Assembly (NCBI GenBank): GCA_949123685.1
Contig: CASBHZ010000005.1
Span: 10,641 to 74,640 of the forward strand
Length of the DNA stretch: 64,000 nt
Reading direction: 5' to 3'
Source of the DNA: an uncultured Bacteroidales bacterium
GTDB taxonomy: Bacteria > Bacteroidota > Bacteroidia > Bacteroidales > Muribaculaceae
Shown: positions 25,198 to 34,116 of the stretch, piece by piece
Layout of the letters: every line of letters begins with the position of its first letter
Numbering within the stretch: the first letter of the stretch is position 1
Position numbers and translations under genes: made by a program
The notes under the pieces: generated by a model
Seen by the model: only the letters and a program-made list of their open reading frames with translations
Told to the model about the DNA's origin: nothing
Databases searched by the model: none

Positions 25198-25944
25198 TTA
25201 GAAGTTAAAGACTTCATCGATTGTGTGGAACCCTCTTTTGCCGGCGAGCCATTCGGCGGCTATCACGGCTCCGAGTGCGAATCCCTCCCTAGACTTGGCG
25301 CTATGTGTGATAGAGATACTGTCTACCGGTGAATCCCAGTCGATAGTGTGTATTCCGGGCACTTCACCGCTGCGGACGTGGTCAATTTCCATCAGTTCGC
25401 TGGTTGTGTCAGTATTCATTTTATATTTTTTCTCAGTGCCCTCCGGTTCGCGCCATCCATAAATCCTGTCGGTCTCGCTGATTATTTCTTCAGCCAGTGT
25501 GATTGCGGTGCCCGAAGGGTGATCAAGTTTATGGATGTGGTGTGTCTCGACCATATGCGGACGATACTGTGGAAAGCCGTTCATTATCTTTGCCAGATAG
25601 CGGTTTACAGCCATGAAGATATTTACCCCTACGGAAAAATTTGATGCAAACAGGAAAGAGTGGTTCTCATTTTCACATAGTGTCTTGATTTCCGGCAAAG
25701 CTTCCGTCCATCCGGTTGTGCCGCAAACTACTGGCACACCCTGTTCGAATGAGCGACGTATGTTCCCTACTGCTGTTGCAGGGGTGGAGAACTCTATCAC
25801 ACAGTCGGCAGAGCGGAAAGCATCGCTATCGAAATCTGCGATATTGTCTTTATCAATTATGCAGACCACCCGGTGTCCGCGTTCTTTTGCTATTCTTTCT
25901 ATGATATGACCCATTTTGCCATATCCGGTCAATGCTATATTCAT
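25198..25944 (-). CDS. dapB: 4-hydroxy-tetrahydrodipicolinate reductase
   Basis: A 248-residue enzyme of the lysine/diaminopimelate pathway. The N-terminal dinucleotide-binding motif is MNIALTGYGKMGHII, followed by DCVIEFSTP and VVCGTTGW, then the substrate region VETHHIHKLDHPSGTAITLAEEI with the catalytic His and Lys. It reduces HTPA with NAD(P)H. It heads the dapB-lepB-wbqC-DUF4294 run, with about 14-26 bases to lepB depending on its start. Confidence 0.95.
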   Translation of the reverse strand: MNIALTGYGKMGHIIERIAKERGHRVVCIIDKDNIADFDSDAFRSADCVIEFSTPATAVGNIRRSFEQGVPVVCGTTGWTEALPEIKTLCENENHSFLFASNFSVGVNIFMAVNRYLAKIMNGFPQYRPHMVETHHIHKLDHPSGTAITLAEEIISETDRIYGWREPEGTEKKYKMNTDTTSELMEIDHVRSGEVPGIHTIDWDSPVDSISITHSAKSREGFALGAVIAAEWLAGKRGFHTIDEVFNF

Positions 25945-26035
25945 TTTTAGTCTTTACTTTAGGTGTTGATACCCTTGCTTCATATTTTATACTTCATACA
26001 TGTATGAAGTCACATTCGTATTCCGGTTCATGAAG

Positions 26036-26995
26036 CTAAAATCCGAATGCAATATTGTCGATATAGAGTGTTAGTCCTTCCGTCCCTACATAGGCTTCGC
26101 CACAACTTGACGATGCCATGACCAGCACATGAGTCGGGGCGGCATCCTTCTCTGCCCATCCTATCTCATGAACGGGAACCAGTTTCCCTTTCGAATTGGT
26201 GGCATAATAGGCCTTTTCTCCATCAATCAGTCCCATCCATGGCTTGAACCAGCTTTCACCGGAAATGTCGCCATAATGTATGGGCAAGACATGATGCTTG
26301 GTCCAAGGCACGTTTTGTGAGTATCTTTCGCGCCCGGTGCCTACGCGCTGTGCGAAAAGATTGCCGTCCTTATCCTCCCATCGTTTCTGAAGTAATACGT
26401 AAACTTCTGCATTGTCTCGTCCTTTTAATGTCTTCTTGCTTGAGAATCCGGTAGACTTGACTCTGGTGTCTACATTGGGCATATCCACGCGATAATCATA
26501 AACGAGTGCAACGGGACGCTTGGTATATGGTATTCCCATCTCCATCTTTGAGTAGGGGCCTTTGGGGGAAGTTATAGGCTCGAAAATTCTTCCTAAAAAG
26601 ATTGTTCCCGCCACCATCACATCCATGTTGATCAGTCCGAGCACTTTCACTTCCTCCATTCTTGCCTCCATCCTTGCTACTTTATTGCCATTAATGACGG
26701 CGGGACTTACGGTGCCGGAACCTTTGACTATACCCGCCACTTTGGCATAGACGTTGCTGGTTGCCCAGGGTGATCCTCCTTCATTTTTATAGACAGAGTT
26801 GTTCCCCGGTATTGTCCGTGTGGGCGCTATTTCGTAAATAGTTTTCTTCTTGCCGCCAAGCACTTTCGATTCGGCAATTTCCCTGCTGACCCAATTGGAA
26901 AAATCTCCATATTTTATTGGTTCGAGACGGAGTGCCGATAAATTCAGAGAGATGCAGCTCAAGACAAAAAGAAATATAACTTTTAGCATTTTCAT
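26036..26995 (-). CDS. PCMD-domain (putative carbohydrate metabolism) secreted protein
   Basis: About 319 residues with a signal peptide (MKMLKVIFLFVLSCISLNLSA). The remainder looks like a beta-sandwich PCMD domain (EPIKYGDFSNWVSREIAESKVLGGKK, then ALVYDYRVDMP and AYVGTEGLTLYIDNIAFGF at the end). The family is common in Bacteroidetes and presumed to bind surface glycans, unproven. Starts at 27001, 26995 and 26989 are possible. It stands alone behind a terminator-like hairpin. Confidence 0.72.
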   Translation of the reverse strand: MKMLKVIFLFVLSCISLNLSALRLEPIKYGDFSNWVSREIAESKVLGGKKKTIYEIAPTRTIPGNNSVYKNEGGSPWATSNVYAKVAGIVKGSGTVSPAVINGNKVARMEARMEEVKVLGLINMDVMVAGTIFLGRIFEPITSPKGPYSKMEMGIPYTKRPVALVYDYRVDMPNVDTRVKSTGFSSKKTLKGRDNAEVYVLLQKRWEDKDGNLFAQRVGTGRERYSQNVPWTKHHVLPIHYGDISGESWFKPWMGLIDGEKAYYATNSKGKLVPVHEIGWAEKDAAPTHVLVMASSSCGEAYVGTEGLTLYIDNIAFGF

Positions 26996-27007
26996 AGTCA
27001 TGGTCTT

Positions 27008-27050
27008 AGAAACTGTTTAAAGTTAAACAGTTTCTTAAAAAACAAAGTTA
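27008..27050 (-). promoter_or_regulatory. Hairpin and -7 element between tatD and the PCMD gene
   Basis: A 13-bp perfect stem (27008-27020 with 27023-27035, two-base loop) begins at the tatD stop and probably ends its transcript, though no U-tract is seen. TAACTTTG on the minus strand (27050-27043), inside the end of tatD, matches the -7 consensus. It would start a PCMD transcript containing the hairpin. Confidence 0.5.
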
Positions 27051-27670
27051 CAAAAAATCTTTGAATTATTTCGGATGGTCTCTGTTAAATCCGTTCCCCT
27101 TATTTCCGAAAGATGTGAAATAATGTTTTCGATTGTAAATGCCGATTCATCGGTTTCTGCCAATATCCGGTCAATGGGCATGGCAATCAGTGTCTCAGGA
27201 TTGAATTTTTCACCGAATGATATGAAGCATCCCGCTTTTATCAAGGCTTTGGCAGCTGCCGGTTTTCCCCTGAATCCGTGTATGCACCAGGGCTGGGTCG
27301 GCTTCAGATCCCGCCTCAGTCCGCAAATTATGTCATCGCCCTTGACATCATGTATGATAACCGGTTTCTTGAGTTCTTCCGACAGGTCTATCTGTTTTTT
27401 GAATATCAATAATTGTTTGTGTATCGGTTCTCCGCATTTGAGATCCACCCCGCATTCTCCTATCGCCACTACTGATTCTTTCGATGCTTCCTCGCGGAGA
27501 CGGTTCCATATTTGCTCCGAATCGGAAAATGATACATCCCAAGGATGTATTCCTACGGAATAATGTTGTTTATCAACAACTTGCTCCATATGGGAATAAT
27601 GAGGTGTCAGCCTCAAGTTTATCACCCCTTCCGGTTGAGGGGCATGTTTATGGGTGTGTATATCAAGCAT
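27035..27670 (-). CDS. TatD-family metal-dependent hydrolase
   Basis: A 211-residue TIM-barrel amidohydrolase with the metal ligands in place: HxH in LDIHTHK, Glu in AIGECGVDL, His in VIIHDVKG and CIHGFRGK, and Asp in LAETDESAF. TatD proteins are 3'-5' DNases or deoxyribonuclease-like enzymes. It is some 50 residues shorter than E. coli TatD, as is common in Bacteroidetes. It is three bases after rnhB on the same strand, so the two are likely co-transcribed. Confidence 0.88.
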   Translation of the reverse strand: MLDIHTHKHAPQPEGVINLRLTPHYSHMEQVVDKQHYSVGIHPWDVSFSDSEQIWNRLREEASKESVVAIGECGVDLKCGEPIHKQLLIFKKQIDLSEELKKPVIIHDVKGDDIICGLRRDLKPTQPWCIHGFRGKPAAAKALIKAGCFISFGEKFNPETLIAMPIDRILAETDESAFTIENIISHLSEIRGTDLTETIRNNSKIFCNFVF

Positions 27671-27673
27671 ATT

Positions 27674-28279
27674 TCAGGGAAGGAGTTTGAACGAATGGCG
27701 GTGTATCGGTGTGACTCCGAGTGTGGCAATTGCCGAGCGATGGGCTTTTGTGGGATATCCCATGTTTCTCTCCCACCCGTATCCTGGATATTGTTCGGAA
27801 TATCGTAGCATTAGTTCGTCGCGGTGTGTCTTGGCGAGAATGGATGCTGCCGCTATCGACATATACGTAGCGTCACCTTTCACCACAGTGTGGTGTGGTG
27901 TTTGCATATTCAGCATGGGATCGAGATATGGCTTGAATTTATTGCCATCTACGAGTATGTGTGCCGGTCTGATGGAAAGTTTGTCTAATGCTCTTTGCAT
28001 CCCGGCTATTGAAGCGTTAAGGATGTTGATTCGGTCAATTTCCTCAGCATCTACCATCACCACAGCCCAAGCCAGAGCTTCCGTTTCAATAAGTTTTCGC
28101 AAATCCTCACGTTTATGTGCCGTCAGTTGCTTGGAATCGTTCAGCTCCTCACATTGGAAACCATCCGGCAGTATCACAGCCGCGCAGCTCACCGGACCGC
28201 ACAGACAACCGCGTCCCGCCTCGTCGCACCCGGCTTCCATCACCCCCTCATACATACATTCCTTCAGCATAATCTTCAT
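27674..28279 (-). CDS. rnhB: Ribonuclease HII
   Basis: A type 2 RNase H that removes ribonucleotides from RNA-DNA hybrids. The catalytic DEAGRG motif lies in VMEAGCDEAGRGCLCGPVSCAAV, followed by DSKQLTAHKRE, ILVDGNKFKP and VVKGDATYMSIAAASILAKTHRD. An upstream in-frame start at 28318 would add 13 residues unlike the family. I prefer 28279, although 28270 and 28255 are also possible. Its 5' end overlaps the remnant of a Bro-N gene. Confidence 0.93.
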   Translation of the reverse strand: MKIMLKECMYEGVMEAGCDEAGRGCLCGPVSCAAVILPDGFQCEELNDSKQLTAHKREDLRKLIETEALAWAVVMVDAEEIDRINILNASIAGMQRALDKLSIRPAHILVDGNKFKPYLDPMLNMQTPHHTVVKGDATYMSIAAASILAKTHRDELMLRYSEQYPGYGWERNMGYPTKAHRSAIATLGVTPIHRHSFKLLP

Positions 28280-28574
28280 TTTCGGGTGATGGGTTGAGGG
28301 TAATACCTGTCTTGGCATTCAACGGGCTGATGACTGTTTTGCCAGTTTTTCCATCAGCTGATTTCATTTTCAGTTGACTACAATTTGTAGTCAACTGATT
28401 GCCCTCTTTTTTAAGACGCGTTTTTAAAACACTCCAATATTTACGAGGATTAGGACTGTCTGTTAGGACAGCAACAACATCCACTATTGAAAAATACCAT
28501 TTTTCATCTTTATCGTCCCAAATAGTACGAACCTTTTTTGCTTCAAATAGTTTGACGGCATTATGTTTGGTCAT
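28248..28574 (-). pseudogene. Bro-N antirepressor-like gene with internal deletion
   Basis: A 108-codon frame. The N-terminal 73 residues match the Bro-N domain of phage-antirepressor-like proteins (VKLFEAKKVRTIWDDKDEKWYFSIVDVVAVLTDSPNPRKYWSVLKTRLKKEG). Directly after KMKSADGK the sequence jumps to TGKTVISPLNAKTGITL, which resembles the extreme C-terminus of the same proteins. Roughly 190 codons of the middle seem to be missing while the frame is kept. It may still express a small DNA-binding fragment. It is next to an ORF6N gene, a usual companion of Bro-N genes. Confidence 0.65.
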
Positions 28575-28580
28575 GATATT

Positions 28581-29168
28581 CTATTTAATTTTATTACTTC
28601 GTTCTGTGTTCAAGATGCCAATTTGGCATCTTGGAATTTCAACCAGGGTTTTCTTTTCGGCTTGAAGTTCGGCAAGTGATTCATTGATGAGTTCTATTTG
28701 CATGCGCGTATCCTCATTCACATCGTTAACATCCGTAATGACTTCCTCTATGTAGTTTTCTAACTTCTCGATGCGTTGTTCCAACACAGCAAACTTATCG
28801 GTTTTCGGCTGTGCCAACATTTGACGAACCGCCACGAAAGCCCTCATTATGTTGATGTTGATTTCAATAGCGGCTTCGCTATTAATTACGCTTGAGAGCA
28901 TTGCGACTCCTTGCTCTGTAAAAGCGAATGGCATATATCTATTACCACCTCTTCCGTTTGAGGTCACAATTTGTGACCTCAAACTTTCTACCTCATGCGG
29001 AGTTAACTCGAACATGAAGTCAGAAGGGAATCTCTTTAAGTTCCTCTTGACTGCCTGTTTGAGAACCTTGGTTTCAATACCATAGAGCATAGCCAAATCG
29101 CGGTCGAGCATCACTTTCTGACCGCGTATCTCATATATTTTGGAACGGACAAGTTCAATATCATTCAT
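28581..29168 (-). CDS. ORF6N-domain DNA-binding protein, copy 1
   Basis: A 195-residue protein with an N-terminal ORF6N domain ([63 protein letters not shown]...[18 protein letters not shown]). A coiled-coil tail follows ([45 protein letters not shown]). ORF6N domains occur in phage regulators and are abundant in Bacteroidales genomes. A close paralogue is at 31264-31821, with the C-terminal halves about 90% identical in DNA. Target and role are unknown. Confidence 0.85.
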   Translation of the reverse strand: MNDIELVRSKIYEIRGQKVMLDRDLAMLYGIETKVLKQAVKRNLKRFPSDFMFELTPHEVESLRSQIVTSNGRGGNRYMPFAFTEQGVAMLSSVINSEAAIEININIMRAFVAVRQMLAQPKTDKFAVLEQRIEKLENYIEEVITDVNDVNEDTRMQIELINESLAELQAEKKTLVEIPRCQIGILNTERSNKIK

Positions 29169-29315
29169 GATTTTGTGTTATTTGGAGCTGCTAAAAAGCA
29201 AAGGTTCCACTCTGTGCTCTGCACGCATTGATAAGAAGCGTGATGGAAACAGTTTTATGCAAATATAGTGCTTCTATCTTAATTTCGCAAGCTTACCGGA
29301 TGAATTCGGTTGCGT

Positions 29316-30359
29316 TTAGTTGCGTGCGATGTGCACAACTGATATACTCGGTGAGACTGAGTCTTGGGTGATAGTGATTTTGATCGGACTGCTTAATTCC
29401 AGTAAATGTAGAATCTCCTCCAGTGATTCATCTTTGAATTCGGCATGAAAATGATATGCCGCCACAGAGGAATCTTCAACCACGAATCTTACCGGATATA
29501 TCTGTTGTAGGCGGTTTAGTATATCCTGAAGTGTATCACCCTTGAAATCAAGCACACCATCGCGCCATGTGCAGTATTTATCCGCCGGGGTCGAACAGGA
29601 TATTTCTACATCACCATCGCGGTCCACAAGATGATCTCCGGGAGTTAGGGCGTAGCTTCCTTTATCAGCCACATTTACATTTACCTTGCCTTCAACAAGC
29701 GTCACCGACACCTTTTCTTTTGTGCCCGGATATGCGTTGACGTTGAATTGGGTTCCAGTTGCAGTAACATCTATACCATCGACATAAACAACGAACGGGT
29801 GTTTTTTATCAGCTTCTACCTGAAAATATGCTTCGCCGACAAGCGTTACCGTACGTTGATCGGAGTTGAATTCTCTGGGATAAGTAATCGAGCTGTTGGA
29901 ATTGAGCCAGACTTTAGAGCCATCCGGCAACGTTGTGGATGAGGTTGATCCGTATGCCGTGGAGATCGATACATATGGAATATCCGGCACATCATTTTTA
30001 CTGTTATGCCAGGCAAAATATATGGCGCATGCCGCGATTGGAATAATCAGTGCCGCTGCCACTTGCTGCCATATGCGCGATAACCGCTTCCACCAGATAC
30101 GTAAGCCTGAAACTTTATTTTCTTTATGTATTCTTGACATTATCTGTTTTTCAGCATTTTCGATATCTATACTGTTAGACTGGAAAGCCGGGTTAAGCGC
30201 ATCCCATACATTTCGGCACTTTAGAAAATAGCGTCTGTTTTCATCTGAAGCCTCAATCCATTTCCACAGACTGTCTGTTTCTTCCGGAGTTGCTTCGTCC
30301 GCAAGAAATCGTATGATCAATATGTCATTTGAATCGGAAATATTTGGGTTATTGTCCAT
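29316..30359 (-). CDS. FecR-family anti-sigma factor (orphan pair)
   Basis: A 347-residue protein: a cytoplasmic N-terminal sigma-binding region (WIEASDENRRYFLKCRNVWDAL), one transmembrane segment near residue 100 (VAAALIIPIAACAIYFAW) and a periplasmic FecR domain (TTLPDGSKVWLNSNSSITYPREF...VTLVGEAYFQVEADKKHPFVVYVDGIDVTATGTQFNVNAY), then a DUF4974-like C-terminus (FKGDTLQDILNRLQQIYPVRF). It should control the sigma factor encoded 18 bases upstream. Unlike typical pairs, no SusC-like receiver lies next to it. Confidence 0.92.
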   Translation of the reverse strand: MDNNPNISDSNDILIIRFLADEATPEETDSLWKWIEASDENRRYFLKCRNVWDALNPAFQSNSIDIENAEKQIMSRIHKENKVSGLRIWWKRLSRIWQQVAAALIIPIAACAIYFAWHNSKNDVPDIPYVSISTAYGSTSSTTLPDGSKVWLNSNSSITYPREFNSDQRTVTLVGEAYFQVEADKKHPFVVYVDGIDVTATGTQFNVNAYPGTKEKVSVTLVEGKVNVNVADKGSYALTPGDHLVDRDGDVEISCSTPADKYCTWRDGVLDFKGDTLQDILNRLQQIYPVRFVVEDSSVAAYHFHAEFKDESLEEILHLLELSSPIKITITQDSVSPSISVVHIARN

Positions 30360-30376
30360 TGTCTCGTTTTTTTGGA

Positions 30377-30964
30377 TTAGATAAATAATTTATATATAAT
30401 AACGGCGATCAACATGGTGAAATCACCAATGGATGCTTTGATAAGTTTCAGAGCCTTGCTTATACGCGTTTCTACTGTCCGCACAGATACACCGAGACGA
30501 TCAGCGATTTCTTTATATTTAAGGTGTTCGACACGGCTCAAGAAGAATGTTTCTCTTTCATTAGGAGAGAGCGAGGCAATGGCATTGTTAATCTCATCTC
30601 TCAATTCGGAATAAAGATAGTATTCCTCAGGTGACAGAGCAAGGATGTGTCGGCGGGATTCTGTTTCATAACGCAACCTTACGTTGCGACGCCGCAGCTC
30701 ATCAAGACAAAAGTTCTGCACACCCTTCAGCAGATAAGATTTAAGGGAAGTGCGGATGTCGAGTTCCTTGCGCTCTGACCATATTCTGGTGAATACATTC
30801 TGTACTATATCCTCACATGTGGCTTTCTCCGGAATAATTGTGCCGGCGAACATCACAAGATCCACATAGTAAATGCGAAACATCTTCACGAAAGCCTCGT
30901 GGCTGTCGAATTTGAGGGCAGCCAAAAGCATATGGTCGTTTAAGAGTTCTTCCTGTGGTGACAT
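30377..30964 (-). CDS. ECF RNA polymerase sigma factor (orphan pair)
   Basis: A 195-residue sigma-70-family ECF factor with region 2 (FVKMFRIYYVDLVMFAGTIIPEKATCEDIVQNVFTRIWSERKEL) and region 4 (NAIASLSPNERETFFLSRVEHLKYKEIADRLGVSVRTVETRISKAL). It pairs with the FecR gene 18 bases downstream and is preceded by a perfect housekeeping promoter. The target genes are not adjacent, so its regulon must lie elsewhere or have been lost. Confidence 0.93.
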   Translation of the reverse strand: MSPQEELLNDHMLLAALKFDSHEAFVKMFRIYYVDLVMFAGTIIPEKATCEDIVQNVFTRIWSERKELDIRTSLKSYLLKGVQNFCLDELRRRNVRLRYETESRRHILALSPEEYYLYSELRDEINNAIASLSPNERETFFLSRVEHLKYKEIADRLGVSVRTVETRISKALKLIKASIGDFTMLIAVIIYKLFI

Positions 30965-30983
30965 TAGATATTGCGATATGCTG

Positions 30984-31015
30984 CAAAGCTAAGCAAAACA
31001 TTGCTAATTTACAAA
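30984..31015 (-). promoter_or_regulatory. Promoter of the orphan sigma/FecR operon
   Basis: Minus-strand TTTG (31015-31012), a 20-base spacer and TAGCTTTG (30991-30984) match the Bacteroidetes consensus fully. The predicted start is about 13 bases before the ATG. Confidence 0.85.
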
Positions 31016-31043
31016 GAGTTGAAAGAATAATTTCATAAAAAGA

Positions 31044-31074
31044 AAATAATCCGCATTTCATATGTGGATTATTT
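31044..31074 (-). terminator. Hairpin upstream of the sigma gene
   Basis: AAATAATCCGCAT at 31044-31056 pairs with 31062-31074 with one mismatch pair. It lies about 190 bases past the ORF6N copy 2 stop and could end that transcript. Between them, 31080-31263, there is only low-complexity sequence (runs of AAAAGT). Confidence 0.55.
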
Positions 31075-31263
31075 GTTTTCGAACGTCGTTTAAAAATATA
31101 GATGTAAGAGTTGAAAAGTAAAAAGTAAAAAGTGGGAAGTAGAAAGGGGTTGTTGAGTGGTTGAAAGTGGTTGGAGATAAATACACCTAAATCAATCGCA
31201 GATGAAAAATTTCAAATTTGAGGTCAGAATATCAAACTGAATGCTCAATACAGTAAAACTGTT

Positions 31264-31821
31264 TTATTGCGGTTTGAATCCGATGGAAGGACGTGAAGCT
31301 TTCAGGGTTCTCTTTTCAGCTTGAAGTTCGGCAAGCGATTCATTGATGAGCTCTATCTGCATCCGCGTATCCTCATTCACATCGTTCACATCCGTGATGA
31401 CTTCCTCTATGTAGTTTTCCAACTTTTCGATGCGTTGTTCCAGCACTGCAAACTTATCGGTTTTCGGCTGTGCTAACATCTGACGAACCGCCACGAAAGC
31501 CCTCATTATGTTGCGGTTTACTTCAATGGCTGTATTACTGCGTAATACGCTTGACAGCATTGCTACCCCTAATTCGGTAAAGGCAAATGGCATATATCGT
31601 ACACCTCCATGATTTGAGGTGCCATTTTTACACCTCAAGAATTCATCTGGAGTTAGTTCAAACATAAAATCATCGCCCTCAAATCTTTGAATGTTTCTAC
31701 GCACTGCTCTTTTCAGTTGTTTTGTCTCAACCTGATATAGTTCAGCGAGGTCAAAATCGAGCATCACCCTCTGACCCCGGATCTCATATATTTTGGAACG
31801 GACAAGTTCAAGATCGTTCAT
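31264..31821 (-). CDS. ORF6N-domain DNA-binding protein, copy 2
   Basis: About 185 residues from [47 protein letters not shown]; the 31821 ATG aligns with the start of copy 1. The coiled-coil C-terminus is nearly identical to the 28581-29168 gene, while the middle ([16 protein letters not shown] against [17 protein letters not shown]) has diverged. The two copies bracket the orphan sigma/FecR pair in the same orientation. This pattern fits duplication with later gene conversion of the tail or domain swapping. Confidence 0.85.
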   Translation of the reverse strand: MNDLELVRSKIYEIRGQRVMLDFDLAELYQVETKQLKRAVRRNIQRFEGDDFMFELTPDEFLRCKNGTSNHGGVRYMPFAFTELGVAMLSSVLRSNTAIEVNRNIMRAFVAVRQMLAQPKTDKFAVLEQRIEKLENYIEEVITDVNDVNEDTRMQIELINESLAELQAEKRTLKASRPSIGFKPQ

Positions 31822-31978
31822 GGTTGCAATTGTTAGACATGCTATTTTTATAGCATATAAATCATCTTGCAAAGTTAACCATTTTTGTAAGATAATTAAA
31901 TATTTAGCACTATGAATGTTCAATCGGATTTTTTCGTTTTCCTAAACCTCAAATTCATCTTCCCTTTGCCTCCAACAA

Positions 31979-32584
31979 TTATTTTGAGGTGATGCCAAGC
32001 AATATTATCAGAACAGGAAAATATTTCGGATCTATACTCGAGCGCAACGATGCGAGCGCCCGCGACACAAGATTCATTGATGATTGCTGGTTGATGTGTA
32101 GCACTTCCGCTATCTCTTTATACGACAATCCTTTCACATAACGCAAATAGATTGCCACACGTCGGTTACCCCGCAAACTGCGGTAGGCTTTCACAAATTG
32201 TCGGCTCATGCGAAGTGCCTCATCATTGCCTTTAAAGAGAAACTGCAGTCCGGCATCCTCAATCCGCAACTCAAAGAAATGTTCGTCGAGCTCATCGGCT
32301 GGATGCGTTGAGGCGAGTTTATCACAGATCATATTTTTCAAGGAGGTCAGGAAATAGGAACGAACGTATTCTGTGTTCGAAAGACGTTTGCTCGTGCAGA
32401 TTTTCACGAACACATCCTGAATGCAGTCTTTTACAAACTCCTCACTGTTACAATATTTAATTCCGAAATTAAGTAAAAGCTCATAGTGGCGTTCATACAG
32501 CACAGCGAGAGCCTTCATGTCGCCATGCAGCACATGACCCCACAAAGACTTGTCATCCATTTCCGTATACGAACTACTTTGCAT
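31979..32584 (-). CDS. ECF sigma factor of the polysaccharide utilization locus
   Basis: About 201 residues with region 2 (KALAVLYERHYELLLNFGIKYCNSEEFVKDCIQDVFVKI) and region 4 (FVKAYRSLRGNRRVAIYLRYVKGLSYKEIAEVLHINQQSSMNLVSRALASL), plus a hydrophobic tail. An upstream in-frame start exists at 32620. It has no FecR directly downstream; the likely partner is the FecR gene at 35115 on the opposite strand, past a SusE-like gene and GH43. Together with the STN-bearing SusC it would form a trans-envelope glycan-sensing circuit. Confidence 0.88.
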   Translation of the reverse strand: MQSSSYTEMDDKSLWGHVLHGDMKALAVLYERHYELLLNFGIKYCNSEEFVKDCIQDVFVKICTSKRLSNTEYVRSYFLTSLKNMICDKLASTHPADELDEHFFELRIEDAGLQFLFKGNDEALRMSRQFVKAYRSLRGNRRVAIYLRYVKGLSYKEIAEVLHINQQSSMNLVSRALASLRSSIDPKYFPVLIILLGITSK

Positions 32585-32831
32585 TACTTTAAAACGGCAA
32601 CAATCCCTTAATATACTCACTTTATTAAATATAAAAACGGTGCGGTTGCCGATTGAGAGCAGGGAAGATGAATTTGAGAATAAAAAAGAAATAATTAGAA
32701 ATAAGTGAGTAGGGTAAACACGTGAGGTCGTTTTAGAAACAGCGCAAGATAAGATTCCTCTCTGTGCGCTTTGCTTATGGCTATTTGAAACAAAGTAACA
32801 AAAATCATATTAACCTAAAATCAAATAGAGT

Positions 32832-33818
32832 ATGAAAATTTTACGCAAGATTTCTTTAATTGCGGCTCTGTCAGTTTCAGCCGCAGCGTTTTCCTATGAG
32901 ATGCCCACCGAAATGTATGTGTCAGCCGGAGCAACACCCAACGGATGGACCAACTGGTTTAACGATTGGGGAGTGATCGGTCGTCAGATGATGACTAATG
33001 AAGGCGATGGTACATTCGTTTGGATGGGAAAACTTACTACTGACGGAGATTGCACTGTTCGTCTCTTTCCATCTGCCGTCGAGTGGGGAAGAGCTTTTGC
33101 ACCTGCAGTAGATGGCACAGTGATTACTTCTCAAGCAGCAGAATATCCTGTAACGTATTTTGATGCTACCGACAACAACTTCAAGATAGAGACAGCAGGT
33201 TATTATAAATTTACTTTGATGCTGACACCCTCCGGATCCACCGATGGCACACTCAAAGTGGAATACCTCGGTGAGAACGCCTTCAAGTATGATCTTCCCA
33301 CGAATATCTGGATGACGGGCAGCAGCACGCCTAATGGTTGGGCACAGGGTCCGACATTCAGTAATGGTCGTCAGGTTATGGAAAAGAAGGGCTATAATGT
33401 ATGGGAATACGTTGGAACATTGAAAGCTGGCGATGACGGAATAAAATTCGTGTGCGAACCCTGGCAGTGGTATCCGGCATTTGGTCCTGCAACAGACGGT
33501 GAGGTAATTGCACCTGCAGACGGCACATATAATGTTGTAAATCTCGTTGAAACGGCAGATGCAAAATTTGCTGTTACTAAAGAGGAATTTTATATCCTTA
33601 CTCTTACACTTGATCCGATGAATTCCGACGGCGGCACATTAGCTGTGGAATACCTTGGAGCAGGTGATGACACAGCGGTTAAGGAAATCGATGCTGACAG
33701 CAATCCTGTAGAAGAGATGTATGATCTCAATGGAGTGAAGGTCAGCCGCGAGGCAGCGGGTCCCGGTATCTATGTTATCCGCAAAGGCAGCAAGGTAAGG
33801 AAGGTTGTAATAAAATAA
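32832..33818 (+). CDS. Secreted SusE/F-like protein with T9SS sorting tail
   Basis: A 328-residue protein with a signal peptide (ISLIAALSVSAAAFS). Two tandem starch-binding-like domains are each opened by a matching motif, TPNGWTNWFNDWGVIGRQMM near residue 37 and TPNGWAQGPTFSNGRQVM near 175. They resemble the glycan-binding modules of SusE/SusF. The C-terminus VEEMYDLNGVKVSREAAGPGIYVIRKGSKVRKVVIK has the look of a type A T9SS sorting domain. There is no lipobox. It is therefore probably exported through T9SS, consistent with porW/porX in this window. Confidence 0.75.
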   Translation: MKILRKISLIAALSVSAAAFSYEMPTEMYVSAGATPNGWTNWFNDWGVIGRQMMTNEGDGTFVWMGKLTTDGDCTVRLFPSAVEWGRAFAPAVDGTVITSQAAEYPVTYFDATDNNFKIETAGYYKFTLMLTPSGSTDGTLKVEYLGENAFKYDLPTNIWMTGSSTPNGWAQGPTFSNGRQVMEKKGYNVWEYVGTLKAGDDGIKFVCEPWQWYPAFGPATDGEVIAPADGTYNVVNLVETADAKFAVTKEEFYILTLTLDPMNSDGGTLAVEYLGAGDDTAVKEIDADSNPVEEMYDLNGVKVSREAAGPGIYVIRKGSKVRKVVIK

Positions 33819-33914
33819 GAGATAAGAACAATAGGATTTATACAAGGTAAAAATTAGAATTGATAAGTTTCTAAGATTCCATGTAATTAAGGTATATTTT
33901 GTTTTAGGCAATAA

Positions 33915-33948
33915 TGACAGGGAAAGCTAACCGCAGCTTTCCCTGTCA
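33915..33948 (+). terminator. Terminator after the SusE/F-like gene
   Basis: A 14-bp perfect stem (33915-33928 with 33935-33948, loop AACCGC) followed by CTATTTTAATTGG. It lies about 100 bases after the stop. The remaining gap to the next gene (33949-34116) shows no gene and only weak -7-like words. Confidence 0.82.
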
Positions 33949-34116
33949 CTATTTTAATTGGTTTTAATTAATAGGGAAGTAAATTGATAGATATGGGTGA
34001 AAATGTGAGTAGAGAATCGGGGAAATGTCGTTTCAATATTGAAAAATTGTTAACGTTAAGTTTCTGTTTTATAAAATTTAAAAAATTAGTTTTTCGGACT
34101 TTTAATCATACTACAC

